DNA from: JAHEEL01 sp942491345
GTDB taxonomy: Bacteria; Actinomycetota; Acidimicrobiia; Spongiisociales; UBA5794
Assembly (NCBI GenBank): GCA_942491345.1
Contig: CALOAN010000011.1
Coordinates: forward strand, 310,001 to 374,000
Length of the DNA stretch: 64,000 bases
Direction of reading: 5' to 3'
Positions within the stretch are counted from its first letter, which is position 1. Each line of letters opens with the position of its first letter. The position numbers and the translations under genes are program-made. Below the pieces are notes generated by a model. It was not told the origin of the DNA and searched no databases. It saw nothing but the letters and a program-made list of their open reading frames with translations. Of the stretch, positions 24,300 through 33,216 are shown in pieces.

Positions 24300-24995
24300 T
24301 CACAGCCCCGACCAACGCGACGGAGGCCACATGATCACAAACGCCCTCCCGACCACCGTGTCGGTTGATACCGACCCGAAGTAACGGCTGTCTTGACTCG
24401 AGTTCCGGTTGTCGCCCATCACGAACATCTCGCCCGAGGGCACCACAACCGGGCCGAAGTCGGGCATGAGCGATCCGGTCTTCAGGTACGGCTCGTCGAT
24501 CGGCACCTCGTCGATGAACACCTGGTTGTCAACGATCTCGATTCTCTCTCCAGGGAGTCCGATCACCCGCTTGATGAACTCGGTTCGCGGCACAGACAGC
24601 CCGACCGCTTCGTTGATGTTCCGGCGGGTGGCTTCGAGCAGCGTCTCCTCCGGGGCCGCACCGCCGCGGGGATCGTCGAAAACAACAACGTGTCCACGTT
24701 GGAGATCTCCGACTTGGTAGGCGAGTTTGTTCACCATCACCCTGTCATTTATCAGCAGGGTGTCCTCCATCGATGACGACGGAATCCAGAATGCCTGGAG
24801 GAAGAACGTCTTGATGACAACTGCGATGGCCAAGGCCGCGATGATGAGGAGCGGCAGTTCGAGCCAGAACGGCAGGGCATGCTTCTTCGACGCCGGAGCA
24901 GCGTCGGGCTCTGCCGGCACAGGGGCAACAGGGTCAACATCCGGCGAAGTCACAGGTTCCACACTACCGCCGGGATTCTCCAAGTCGTCGTTCAC
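24300..24995 (-). CDS. lepB: Signal peptidase I
   Basis: Membrane-bound serine protease that removes signal peptides. The 231-residue product starts at GTG 24995, overlapping the alkA stop (GTGA). An acidic/Pro-rich cytoplasmic tail (1-40) precedes one membrane helix (about 45-68). The catalytic Ser75 lies in S-S-S-M-E-D-T-L-L and the general-base Lys in T-E-F-I-K-R-V-I-G-L-P-G-E. Box E is G-D-N-R-N-S-S-Q-D-S-R. All signatures are intact. Confidence 0.94.
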   Translation of the reverse strand: MNDDLENPGGSVEPVTSPDVDPVAPVPAEPDAAPASKKHALPFWLELPLLIIAALAIAVVIKTFFLQAFWIPSSSMEDTLLINDRVMVNKLAYQVGDLQRGHVVVFDDPRGGAAPEETLLEATRRNINEAVGLSVPRTEFIKRVIGLPGERIEIVDNQVFIDEVPIDEPYLKTGSLMPDFGPVVVPSGEMFVMGDNRNSSQDSRYFGSVSTDTVVGRAFVIMWPPSRWSGL

Positions 24996-25672
24996 CCACG
25001 CCCCCCGAGGTACTCGTGCCACAGCAGACGCGCCGCCACGGCGCGAAACGGGCTCCACGCCAGAGCCCGCTCGTTGGCTTCTTCTGAGACAGCAGGATCC
25101 GGTAGCCCGTAGGCGCGACCGACCGCCACTTCGAGCGCCCGGTCTCCAGGTGGCCACACATCGGGTCGGCACAGTGCGAACAGCAGGTAGCAGGCCGCCG
25201 TCCACGGCCCGATGCCGCGGATCGCCATCAAGTGCGACACCGCATCCTCGTCGGGTAGGTCGGCCAGCAGTTCGAGATCAATAGAACCCTCGATCAACCC
25301 GGCAGCGATGCCTCGCGAGTACCCAATCTTCTGTCGGGAGAATCCGAACCTCTTGAGTTGCTCGTCGTCGAATTCCAGAAACGGCGCCGGCTCGAGCACC
25401 TCCACGGAATCTTCGAGCTTGCGAAAGGCGGCGTCCGCGGATGCCAGGGATACCTGCTGCTCGAGGACCAGTCGCAGAAGCGTCGTGAAGCCGGGTTCGC
25501 GCGACCACAGCGGCGGTACGCCGTTCCGCTCCGCAAGTCCCGCCAGCACCGAGTCCTTTTCAGCAAGCGAGGCCGTGGCTGCGGCAAGTCTTGTCTCGTC
25601 GAGCGGCGCGACAACGACCCGCCGGTTCGACGGGTCGTGATCGACGGCGCTCTGTCGGAAGGAACCGGTCAG
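24992..25672 (-). CDS. DNA-3-methyladenine glycosylase II-like (HhH-GPD), probable CTG start
   Basis: Base-excision DNA glycosylase of the AlkA type. The helix-hairpin-helix is M-A-I-R-G-I-G-P-W-T-A-A-C-Y-L and the catalytic Asp lies in P-P-G-D-R-A-L-E. From the first standard start (GTG 25549) only 185 residues are made. The frame upstream stays open and looks coding (V-V-V-A-P-L-D-E-T-R-L-A-A-A-T-A-S-L-A) but has no ATG, GTG or TTG back to rplS. A CTG at 25672 overlaps the rplS stop as CTGA, mirroring the GTGA/ATGA junctions elsewhere, and would give 226 residues. Confidence 0.8.
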   Translation of the reverse strand: MTGSFRQSAVDHDPSNRRVVVAPLDETRLAAATASLAEKDSVLAGLAERNGVPPLWSREPGFTTLLRLVLEQQVSLASADAAFRKLEDSVEVLEPAPFLEFDDEQLKRFGFSRQKIGYSRGIAAGLIEGSIDLELLADLPDEDAVSHLMAIRGIGPWTAACYLLFALCRPDVWPPGDRALEVAVGRAYGLPDPAVSEEANERALAWSPFRAVAARLLWHEYLGGRG

Positions 25673-26013
25673 TCGCGCTTCTCCTTGATCCGCGTGGCCT
25701 TGCCGACCCGGTCACGGAGGTAGTAGAGCTTGGCCCGGCGCACGTCACCGCGCCGCAGAACTTCGATGGTCTGAATGATCGGGGCATGCACGGGGAAGAT
25801 GCGTTCGACGCCGACGCCGAAGCTGATCTTTCGAACGGTGAACGTTTCTCGAATGCCGCCACCCTTGCGGGCGATTACAACACCTTCAAACGCCTGGGTC
25901 CGTTCCCGTCCACCCTCGATGACGCGAACATGCACGCGCACGGTATCGCCCGGACCGAAGTCGGGAATGTCATCGCGCAGCTGGGCGCCCTCGATCTGAT
26001 CGAGCGTATTCAC
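25669..26013 (-). CDS. rplS: 50S ribosomal protein L19
   Basis: The 114-residue product begins V(M)NTLDQIEGAQLRDDIPDF and includes F-G-P-G-D-T-V-R-V-H-V-R-V-I-E-G and the conserved F-T-V-R-K-I-S-F-G-V-G-V-E-R. GTG at 26013 has GGAGG 5 bases upstream and fits the usual L19 length, so a longer in-frame start at 26058 was rejected. It follows trmD, as in most bacteria. Confidence 0.96.
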   Translation of the reverse strand: MNTLDQIEGAQLRDDIPDFGPGDTVRVHVRVIEGGRERTQAFEGVVIARKGGGIRETFTVRKISFGVGVERIFPVHAPIIQTIEVLRRGDVRRAKLYYLRDRVGKATRIKEKRD

Positions 26014-26106
26014 GGGATCCTCCAAGACAGGGGGAAGAGCGGACGCAGATGGTAGCAACTCGGGAACCTAAACCGCAGAGCTGCAGGCGACGAGCACGGA
26101 GCCCAC

Positions 26107-26808
26107 CTACTCGGACTCTTGATGATGGCGGGCGACGGGCGATTGGCGACTCATGAGGTCGGGCCGCCGCTCGCGAGTCCTCTCCAGCCGCATCTCCGCA
26201 CGCCACTCCTCAACTCTCTCATGGTCACCTGAACGCAGAACGTCGGGCACTTCCCAGCCGCGGAACTCGGCTGGTCGGGTGTACTGCGGTTCCTCGAGCA
26301 GCCCATCGCGAAAGCTCTCCGTCTCGATCGACTCAGGATTCCCAACCACACCGTTGAGAAGCCGGGTCACACCTTCGATGATGGCAACGGCTCCAACCTC
26401 TCCGCCGAGGAGCACGTAGTCGCCGAGGGAGATCTCCTCGTCGATGAAATGCTGAGCGACACGTTCGTCGATCCCCTCGTAGCGACCGCACACGAGCGTC
26501 AGTTCCTCGACTTCGGACCAGCGATCCAGCGTCTCCTGCTCGAGCGGTCGCCCCCCCGGGGTGAGCAGCACACGGTGCGTGTGTACGAGCGGGTCGAGGG
26601 CTTCCGCAAGTGGCTCCACCATCATCACCATCCCGGCTCCCCCACCGAACGGGGCATCGTCGATCTGCCGGTGAACACCTTTGCCGTGTTCTCGAAGATC
26701 GTGCAGCACGACCTCGAGGGTGCCGTCCTCCCGAGCTTTGCCGACGAGGCTGGTCTCGAGGGGCGACGTGAAGAACTCGGGAAAGATCGTGATGATGTTG
26801 ATCTTCAT
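26107..26808 (-). CDS. trmD: tRNA (guanine-N1-)-methyltransferase
   Basis: TrmD methylates G37 of tRNAs ending the anticodon with G and prevents frameshifting. The 233-residue product begins MKINIITIFPEFFTSPLETS. The SPOUT knot and SAM site are seen in C-G-R-Y-E-G-I-D-E-R-V and S-L-G-D-Y-V-L-L-G-G-E-V-G-A. The E-S-F-R-D-G-L-L-E-E-P-Q-Y-T-R-P segment is also present. It is normally coupled to rimM, but here rimM is 17 kb away beyond an accessory block. Confidence 0.95.
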   Translation of the reverse strand: MKINIITIFPEFFTSPLETSLVGKAREDGTLEVVLHDLREHGKGVHRQIDDAPFGGGAGMVMMVEPLAEALDPLVHTHRVLLTPGGRPLEQETLDRWSEVEELTLVCGRYEGIDERVAQHFIDEEISLGDYVLLGGEVGAVAIIEGVTRLLNGVVGNPESIETESFRDGLLEEPQYTRPAEFRGWEVPDVLRSGDHERVEEWRAEMRLERTRERRPDLMSRQSPVARHHQESE

Positions 26809-26884
26809 GGAGCTGATGCTACCGACCGCCCGTTTTGGCCGGACGATCAGGGCCGGCCGGGCCTCTGGCCCCAGTCTTCACCGC

Positions 26885-27826
26885 CTACTCGCTCTGGTTC
26901 TCGGCTGGTCGACGGACGAGAACTACGACCCCGGCGCCGAAGCTGACCGCTGCCGCCAGGTAGATCGGGGCGATGAGCAAGACACCCCGGGTGGTGAGGT
27001 ACCACCCGACACCGCCGGCGGCCGCCGCCGCCACAAAGAGCCAACCGGGCTTGCGCCTATGGACGCTCCTGGCAATCCAGAAGACCAAGCCGAACACGAC
27101 GACTCCGGCGATCAGGAGTTCGGTCCACCACCGCTCGAGAAGACCCCCAGCCGGGCCGACGAAGCCGCCGCTCGGGATCGTCTGAGCCGCGATGGTGGCC
27201 GACGGTTGCAGCCACCCAAGGTTGGATGGACACTGCTTGATCCATCCGGCCATCCAGCGCCACTCGCCCTTGCCCGAGTAGTCGGTTCGATGCCCCGTCC
27301 GCACACCGAGGTGAAGGTGAGCCACGAGCGGCTCGTCCCGACTCCCTCCGTTCTCCCATTCGTCGCCGAGGTAGCCGAGAAGGTCACCCTTTGCGACAGG
27401 GCCTGGATCGGCCCGCCATCTCGATGGGCTGAGGTGGCCGTAGAGTGAGTAGACGTTCATCTCTGGATGGTCGACGATGACGAGCCAGCCGTAGCCTCCC
27501 ATCCTCCCAGAGAAGCTGACCTCGCCGTCGGCGACCGAGCGAACCTCGGTTCCCGCCGGGCGCCAGAAATCCTCGGCGGCGTGGAACATCCCTCCCGACG
27601 ACCCTCGGTAGTCGCAGAAGTCCGCGTCGTAGGGGTGATTCTCAACGATGTCGAGCGGGTATCGAAACGGCAGCGTCTGGTCGTTGGGGTCGACGTCGGA
27701 GAGATCGACGCGGGACGACGATGGACAGTCCTGCGGTGCTGCACTGCCGCAACCGGACACCACAACAGCGAGCACGACGATCACCAGCAGCCGCATCCCA
27801 GTCGGGGCGCAGGTTCGGTGACTCAT
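26885..27826 (-). CDS. M23-family metallopeptidase, lipoprotein with C-terminal membrane segments
   Basis: The 313-residue product has a signal peptide with lipobox V-V-V-S-G-C. The LytM/M23 fold follows, with first ligands in F-H-A-A-E-D and the second motif H-L-H-L in V-A-H-L-H-L-G-V. The canonical first motif is H-x-x-x-D; here it reads H-A-A-E-D, so the ligands appear intact. After the domain come three hydrophobic segments (about 235-255, 262-280 and 284-303), unusual for a simple endopeptidase. It probably acts on peptidoglycan. The start was placed at the second of two adjacent ATGs. Confidence 0.75.
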   Translation of the reverse strand: MSHRTCAPTGMRLLVIVVLAVVVSGCGSAAPQDCPSSSRVDLSDVDPNDQTLPFRYPLDIVENHPYDADFCDYRGSSGGMFHAAEDFWRPAGTEVRSVADGEVSFSGRMGGYGWLVIVDHPEMNVYSLYGHLSPSRWRADPGPVAKGDLLGYLGDEWENGGSRDEPLVAHLHLGVRTGHRTDYSGKGEWRWMAGWIKQCPSNLGWLQPSATIAAQTIPSGGFVGPAGGLLERWWTELLIAGVVVFGLVFWIARSVHRRKPGWLFVAAAAAGGVGWYLTTRGVLLIAPIYLAAAVSFGAGVVVLVRRPAENQSE

Positions 27827-28005
27827 CATCTCCACGTCTCGGGCGCGCTGACTCCACCCAACATAGTGCGACCCGACGCCGGACATGGCAATGGGACAAG
27901 GTCACTTTGCAGTCTTCAGTCTTGACACGGTCCCCAAAACCACACGCATGACCCGCTCCTTCGTGCTGCACGGATACGCAGCCTGTGGGCAATAGCGTCG
28001 ATCGA

Positions 28006-28209
28006 ATGGCTCAAAGGAGAACCCCGGAAACCAAAGTTGGTGTGGGGGTTGCACTCGGCATCGCCGTAGGGGCTGCCCTGTTTGCGGCGACATCGAATGC
28101 CGTCTGGATCGGTGTGGGTGTGGCAATCGGAGCAGCGCCCGGAGCGGCCTCCGGCCGAATGAGCAGCTCCGATTCGGACGACGACAGCGACGAGTTGCGC
28201 GATCTGTGA
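28006..28209 (+). CDS. Small glycine-rich membrane protein
   Basis: The 67-residue product begins MAQRRTPETKVGVGVALGIA. It has two glycine/alanine-rich hydrophobic segments resembling a glycine-zipper hairpin (about 10-28 and 32-50), then a Ser/Asp-rich acidic tail. No family is recognised. The in-frame GTG at 27985 is an alternative start. Confidence 0.55.
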   Translation: MAQRRTPETKVGVGVALGIAVGAALFAATSNAVWIGVGVAIGAAPGAASGRMSSSDSDDDSDELRDL

Positions 28210-28252
28210 GAACCGCATTCACGAGTAGCCGCGGGCCGCGATCCTCGGACGC

Positions 28253-29470
28253 CTAGCCGCTGTCTGCGCGTCCGCTTCCCACGGTGATGCCTGCTGAAAC
28301 CACGAAGAGTGCCGCAAGGAGGACAAACGATGCCTGATACCCGCCGGTCGCGTCGCGCAACACACCAACGAGCACGGGGCCGGCGGCCCCAACCAGGACG
28401 ACGGCGGTCCATTGAGTCCCCATGATCCTGCCGTAGATAGGTCCCGAGTACCAGCCGCCCATCACCATCGCCCGCAAGGGAAGGAGGGCGCCGAACGCCA
28501 GACCGAACAGCAGGAAGTGCCCAGCCATCTGCCACGTCGACGTACCGCCGACCATCAGCAAGACGCTGAGCGCAACGATCACGGCGATGATCGCCTGAAC
28601 CCGATTCGCTCCATATCGACCGGCGAGCCGCGGGGCGATCCATCGGCCCGGCAGGCTCAACGCCGACGCCATGGCCGCCAGCAGCGCAACCGTGCTCAAC
28701 GGGAAGCCGCCCTCCTCGAATCGGGCAAGGCGGTGCGTGATGACGCCCTGGGTTGCGAGGAGCATGAGCATCAGCGCCACCGTATACAGCAGGAACCGAT
28801 GATCTCGGATGAACGCCCACGTTGATGATCCCGGCTCGACCAATGCCCTTCGAGGAGCCTCGCCGGCACGGCGATGGGGCAACGCGAACGCAGCGGATGC
28901 TCCACCGACAGCAAGCAGCAGAATCCCCAGAACGAGTACGGCCGGCCGCCAGCCGAGCGCCGACACCAGCCCCGCCGCCAGCGGGATGAAGACGATGCCG
29001 GCCAGACCGCCGATCAGCGTGATGGTGGCGAGTGTCCGTGCACGATCGCGCGGCGCAGACCATTGGTCGATAGCCACGTAGGCCGGTTCGTAGTAGATCA
29101 TTGCCTGGGCGGGCCCGAGGAAGACCCACCATGCAACAACCACCTGCCACGATTGGTTCGCCAACGAGAAGGCAGCCAGGCCCAGGAAGCCCAGAACTGA
29201 CCCAAGACCGACAATGACCCGCACGCCGTGATTGTCGGCGAACCGCCCAACGGGAATCGCGAGCAGGCCTCCCGCGAACACCGATCCCCCGTATGCGAGG
29301 GAAAGCGCGGTCTTCGAGAAGTCGGCGCCCGCCGCCTCATCGGTGGCATAGACCGAGAACCCGTAGAGGATGACCCCGAATCCGACCATCACAGTTGCGG
29401 CCAACGGCACAACCCATCTTCGACTGGGATAGGTCGGCTGGCAGAGATCGTCCACACGCCACAGTATCAC
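28253..29470 (-). CDS. Major facilitator superfamily transporter
   Basis: The 405-residue product has about twelve hydrophobic helices with the MFS loop signature G-R-F-A-D-N-H-G-V-R between helices 2 and 3. The second half contains P-G-R-W-I-A-P-R-L-A-G-R-Y-G at the equivalent 8-9 loop. The N-terminal 20 residues are polar. The family resembles monocarboxylate/oxalate-type carriers, but the substrate cannot be assigned. It lies downstream of a TetR regulator on the same strand, which may control it. Confidence 0.82.
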   Translation of the reverse strand: MILWRVDDLCQPTYPSRRWVVPLAATVMVGFGVILYGFSVYATDEAAGADFSKTALSLAYGGSVFAGGLLAIPVGRFADNHGVRVIVGLGSVLGFLGLAAFSLANQSWQVVVAWWVFLGPAQAMIYYEPAYVAIDQWSAPRDRARTLATITLIGGLAGIVFIPLAAGLVSALGWRPAVLVLGILLLAVGGASAAFALPHRRAGEAPRRALVEPGSSTWAFIRDHRFLLYTVALMLMLLATQGVITHRLARFEEGGFPLSTVALLAAMASALSLPGRWIAPRLAGRYGANRVQAIIAVIVALSVLLMVGGTSTWQMAGHFLLFGLAFGALLPLRAMVMGGWYSGPIYGRIMGTQWTAVVLVGAAGPVLVGVLRDATGGYQASFVLLAALFVVSAGITVGSGRADSG

Positions 29471-29530
29471 TCGCGGTATTCACCGATCTCACTGTGCAGC
29501 GTTCGCCGCCGAATCCTCGCGGCGAATCAC

Positions 29531-30112
29531 CTACGTGCGGAGGCCGTTCACCAGGAAGTCTGCGGTCGCCTCGGCGATTTCGTGAACGTGCTGTTTTGGT
29601 TCCGGGAGATCCATCACGGCCCGGCCGCCTGCCATCATCGTCTCCTGGATCAGACGACCAACAACCGGCCGGGGCAATTCGGCGAAGACTCCGTCTGTGA
29701 CTCCGGAACGGTAGATGTCCATAACCTCGGTCGAAAGGGCTTGGTGGGATCCGGCGATGGCTTGCTGGGCTTCGGTAGAGAGCCGCGGTACTTCGGTGTG
29801 CAGGATCAATCCAAGATGGTCGATTCCGACGAACTCCACGAATCGAACGGTCAATTCGCGCAAGCGAGTATCCGGAGGGAGACCCGGCTTGATCTGGGAT
29901 AGGATCTCGTCGATCAGTGCCGGCAGATCACGCTGCACCAGTTGAATGAGCAGGTCTTCCTTCGAAGAGAAGTGCTCGTAGAAGGTTGTGCGGCCGATGT
30001 CGGATTCGGCGGAAATGTCCGCGTGCGACGTCTCTGCGTATCCAAACTCGCGGAAGAGCCGCGCCGCGGCGTCGAAGAGCTGATCCTTCGTGGCATCGGC
30101 GTTGCGCTTCAC
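29531..30112 (-). CDS. TetR-family transcriptional regulator
   Basis: The 193-residue product starts V(M)KRNADATKDQLFDAAARLF, with the TetR helix-turn-helix Y-A-E-T-S-H-A-D-I-S-A-E-S-D-I-G and R-T-T-F-Y-E-H-F-S-S-K-E-D-L. The C-terminal ligand-binding domain is divergent. GTG at 30112 follows GGAGGGATCT and overlaps the cofH stop (GTGA), so it is the last gene of the cofG-cofH operon. It may regulate that operon or the MFS gene downstream. Confidence 0.88.
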   Translation of the reverse strand: MKRNADATKDQLFDAAARLFREFGYAETSHADISAESDIGRTTFYEHFSSKEDLLIQLVQRDLPALIDEILSQIKPGLPPDTRLRELTVRFVEFVGIDHLGLILHTEVPRLSTEAQQAIAGSHQALSTEVMDIYRSGVTDGVFAELPRPVVGRLIQETMMAGGRAVMDLPEPKQHVHEIAEATADFLVNGLRT

Positions 30113-31989
30113 GAGATCCCTCCGACGATTCGGACCACGGTCGCATCGCGGTACAGCGTCGTCCGTTGCCTCGGTGTCCGGCCGATCGACTCGATTGCTG
30201 CTGTGAAGTCGTCGGCGTCCATATTCGTGCCGTGGGAGGCTCCTGCAGCCGCCGAGATGTACTCGTCCATCAGCGTCCCGCCGAGGTCGTTTGCACCCGC
30301 GTTGAGCAAGGTGAGTCCGGCTTCGAGCCCGAGTTTCACCCATGAAGCCTGGATGTTGTCGATCAGGCCGTCGAACGCGATCCGAGCCACAGCGTGTACA
30401 AGCACGACCTCGTCCCACGTGGGACCGGGTCGGGCCGTTCCCCTGACGTAGATCGGCGCGCCCATATGAACGAAGGGGAGCGGAACGAACTCGGTGAAAC
30501 CGCCGGTGCGCTCCTGGATGGTCCGGATCACCTCGATATGGTTGGCCCAGGCTTCGGGATCATCGATGTGTCCAAACATCATCGTCGCTGTTGACCGGAG
30601 GCCGAGTTCGTGAGCCGTGAGCATCACCTCGGCCCACTGCGCCGTCCTGATCTTGTCGGGGCAGAGGTACTCTCGCACCCGGTCGTCGAGGATTTCCGCC
30701 GCCGTACCTGGAAGTGTCCCGAGTCCTGCGTCGCGCAGGGTCTCCAGGAACTCCCGCACGGTGATCCCAAGCGTCTCGGCGCCCTGCCACACCTCGAGCG
30801 GCGTGAAGCCATGGACGTGCATGCCGGGCACAGCTTCCTTGATTGCTTCAAGTACCGTCACGTAGAAAGCACCGGTGAACTCCGGATGGATCCCACCCTG
30901 AAGGCAGACTTCCGTTGCGCCGCGGCTCCACGCATCTACCGAGCGCTCGACGACCTGCGGAACCGTCAGGAGGTACGGGTCCTCGCGAAGGTTGAGCGAC
31001 CTCGGACCCTTCGAGAACGCGCAGAAGCCGCATTTGTACGTGCATTGGTTGGTGTAGTTGATGTTCCGGTTGACGATGAACGAGACGGTCCCGCCGTTGA
31101 CCTTCTGCCGCATGATGTCTGCTGTGGCTGCGATCTCGTCGACCTCACACCCCCGCGCTTCGAAGAGGCGACGAACCTCCCCACGGTTTGGGCGGTGGCC
31201 GTCGAGCGAGCGGTCAAGGATCCTGCGGAGATCGTCACGGATGCGATCGTTGCGGTCGTCTCGCCGGCGGCCCCAGGCACTGTCCGCCCATTGTGACGAG
31301 AAACGCGCCGCCGAGTGAGGAGCCGGCAGGTCCTTGCCTGGGGCCCACTCCGTGCGCGGGCGGACAACTCCAGACGCGTCGACGAGGTCGAGATAGACCT
31401 TGAACGCATCGGGCTGAAAGGTGTCGCGCGCTTCGGCAATGCCAAGACCCACGGGTGCTGCGGTGCGCTCGAGAAGCGGAAGCGGCACGCTGTCGCGAAG
31501 CAGCCCGATCGCTTCGGTGTCCCAGCCACGCAGCAGGAGGTCACACGCTCCGTGGGCTATCGCTTCGAGCGCTTCTTCGACCGTGTCGACGAAGACCGAA
31601 ATCCTGCACTCGATTCCCGGGAGTGATGTGATTGAGGCTGCGTCGGCGACAGCGCTCCGACCGACCCGGAAGAAGGCGGCTCCCGTTCGGGCGAGTGCGT
31701 CGATCGTCGAGGCTCTGTTGTCGTCCGGTACAAGGGTCAGCTGCCATCCGGGTACACCCCGCTTCGCGAGGGAGAGAACTCCGTCTGGCTTGGCAACATA
31801 GGCGGGTGCGACCGTCGGGGATCCTTGTCCCGCCACCACCAGGAGACCTCCGGCGAATGCCGCATCACGGTCGGCTTCGCTGAGGTCCTCAACCTCAACG
31901 ACCGTCGAACCTTCCTTGCGTCTGGCCGCCGCCCACGGCTCGCGCACCGCTTCGACGGGACGCAGGCGGACAAAGGTGATGTCGTTCAT
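30109..31989 (-). CDS. cofH: FO synthase subunit 2 (CofH) with an extra N-terminal domain
   Basis: CofH is the radical-SAM half of FO synthase that joins the tyrosine-derived and ribityl-uracil moieties to make the F420 deazaflavin. The radical-SAM cluster motif C-T-Y-K-C-G-F-C is at residues 316-323, followed by C-L-Q-G-G-I-H-P and F-T-P-L-E-V. The CofH part occupies about residues 245-626. Residues 1-240 are an additional domain with alternating strand/helix pattern (A-R-T-G-A-A-F-F-R-V-G, A-H-G-A-C-D-L-L-L-R-G-W) that I do not recognise. The start overlaps the cofG stop (ATGA). Confidence 0.9.
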   Translation of the reverse strand: MNDITFVRLRPVEAVREPWAAARRKEGSTVVEVEDLSEADRDAAFAGGLLVVAGQGSPTVAPAYVAKPDGVLSLAKRGVPGWQLTLVPDDNRASTIDALARTGAAFFRVGRSAVADAASITSLPGIECRISVFVDTVEEALEAIAHGACDLLLRGWDTEAIGLLRDSVPLPLLERTAAPVGLGIAEARDTFQPDAFKVYLDLVDASGVVRPRTEWAPGKDLPAPHSAARFSSQWADSAWGRRRDDRNDRIRDDLRRILDRSLDGHRPNRGEVRRLFEARGCEVDEIAATADIMRQKVNGGTVSFIVNRNINYTNQCTYKCGFCAFSKGPRSLNLREDPYLLTVPQVVERSVDAWSRGATEVCLQGGIHPEFTGAFYVTVLEAIKEAVPGMHVHGFTPLEVWQGAETLGITVREFLETLRDAGLGTLPGTAAEILDDRVREYLCPDKIRTAQWAEVMLTAHELGLRSTATMMFGHIDDPEAWANHIEVIRTIQERTGGFTEFVPLPFVHMGAPIYVRGTARPGPTWDEVVLVHAVARIAFDGLIDNIQASWVKLGLEAGLTLLNAGANDLGGTLMDEYISAAAGASHGTNMDADDFTAAIESIGRTPRQRTTLYRDATVVRIVGGIS

Positions 31990-33122
31990 GTCGTCGCTTT
32001 CTCCACCGGCAGAGCGTACCCTCGCTCATCAACCGCGTTGACGAGCTTCGGAAGCAGCGCGGGATCGATCCATTGGTCGGTGATGAATTCCGGATAGACG
32101 GGCAGCCGCTGTTGCAGCTCGAAGCCTGCGCCTTCCGTCACCGCTCGCAAACGGTCGAGGTGTGGCCACGGCGCCTCAGGATTCACCCAGTCGATCGTGA
32201 GCGGCGACACACCGCCCCAGTCGTTGATCCCAGCGTCGAGATAGGTTCCGAATTCCTCCGTCAAGTTCGGCGGTACCTGCACGTTCATGGTCGGCCCGAA
32301 GACCCAGCGTGTTATGGCGACAACGGTGGCGAAGTACTCCATAGAGGGTGGTTCCACGCCACGCATTCGAGTATCTGCCTTCGGTTGGAAGTTCTGGACG
32401 ATGATCTCCTGGATTTGACCCCGGCGGTTGTGGGCAGCGGCAAGTGCAAAGATGCTGTCGACGACCTCCCGAGGCGTCTCGCCGATTCCGATGAGCACGC
32501 CGGTTGTGAAGGGCACGCGGAGCGCGCCGGCTGCCTCGATCGTCGCCATTCGAGCAGTGGGGTCCTTGTCCGGACACTCATGGTGTGGCATACCCGGTTC
32601 CATGAGCCGCGGCGAGATGTTCTCGAGCATCAGTCCCATCGACGGGTTGGATCGTCGGAGCGCCTCGAGGGTCGAGCGATCCATGAGACCCGGATTGGCG
32701 TGCGGAAAGAGCATCGAATCCTGGACAACCCGTTCCGTCAGAGAGCGAACGTACTCGAGCGTCGATATGTGTCCGGCACGGTCGAGGAACTCACGCGCTG
32801 CCGGCCAGCGGTCCTCGGGCCGGTCGCCGAGCGTGAACAGCGCCTCGGTGCAGCCATGGCGCTCCCCGGCCCGAACGACAGCCATCACTTCGTCCTGGGT
32901 GAGGTAGACCCCGCCGGCGCCCGGCGGCTTGGCGAATGTGCAGTAGGTGCACCGGTCACGGCACATCGTCGTCACCGGGACGAATACCTTGCGGCTGTAT
33001 GTGACGGTATGTCCCGTGCCCTCGTCGCGCGAGCGACGGGCCTCCTCGAAGAGCGGAGACGTCGGACGAGCGCCGGTGAGCAGGTCGTATGCGAGTTCGG
33101 GGTCGGGTGCCGGAAACGGCAT
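31986..33122 (-). CDS. cofG: FO synthase subunit 1 (CofG)
   Basis: The 378-residue radical-SAM enzyme has C-R-D-R-C-T-Y-C-T-F (cluster ligands), G-D-R-P-E-D-R-W and the conserved Q-N-F-Q-P-K and W-G-G-V-S-P-L-T segments of CofG. With CofH it forms 7,8-didemethyl-8-hydroxy-5-deazariboflavin. In many actinobacteria CofG and CofH are fused as FbiC. Here they are separate genes linked by an ATGA overlap. Confidence 0.93.
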   Translation of the reverse strand: MPFPAPDPELAYDLLTGARPTSPLFEEARRSRDEGTGHTVTYSRKVFVPVTTMCRDRCTYCTFAKPPGAGGVYLTQDEVMAVVRAGERHGCTEALFTLGDRPEDRWPAAREFLDRAGHISTLEYVRSLTERVVQDSMLFPHANPGLMDRSTLEALRRSNPSMGLMLENISPRLMEPGMPHHECPDKDPTARMATIEAAGALRVPFTTGVLIGIGETPREVVDSIFALAAAHNRRGQIQEIIVQNFQPKADTRMRGVEPPSMEYFATVVAITRWVFGPTMNVQVPPNLTEEFGTYLDAGINDWGGVSPLTIDWVNPEAPWPHLDRLRAVTEGAGFELQQRLPVYPEFITDQWIDPALLPKLVNAVDERGYALPVEKATT

Positions 33123-33216
33123 CGGCCGAACCTATCACACACCGGTGCCCTTCGTGACGGACCAGACCAGGGCGTGCGGGGCAGGCGACAAGCCACCGTT
33201 TCGGTAACCTCGCCTC

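Noticed and set aside
30610..31296. A 228-codon plus-strand frame antisense to cofH
   Set aside because: A shadow of the high-GC cofH gene with no signatures of its own.
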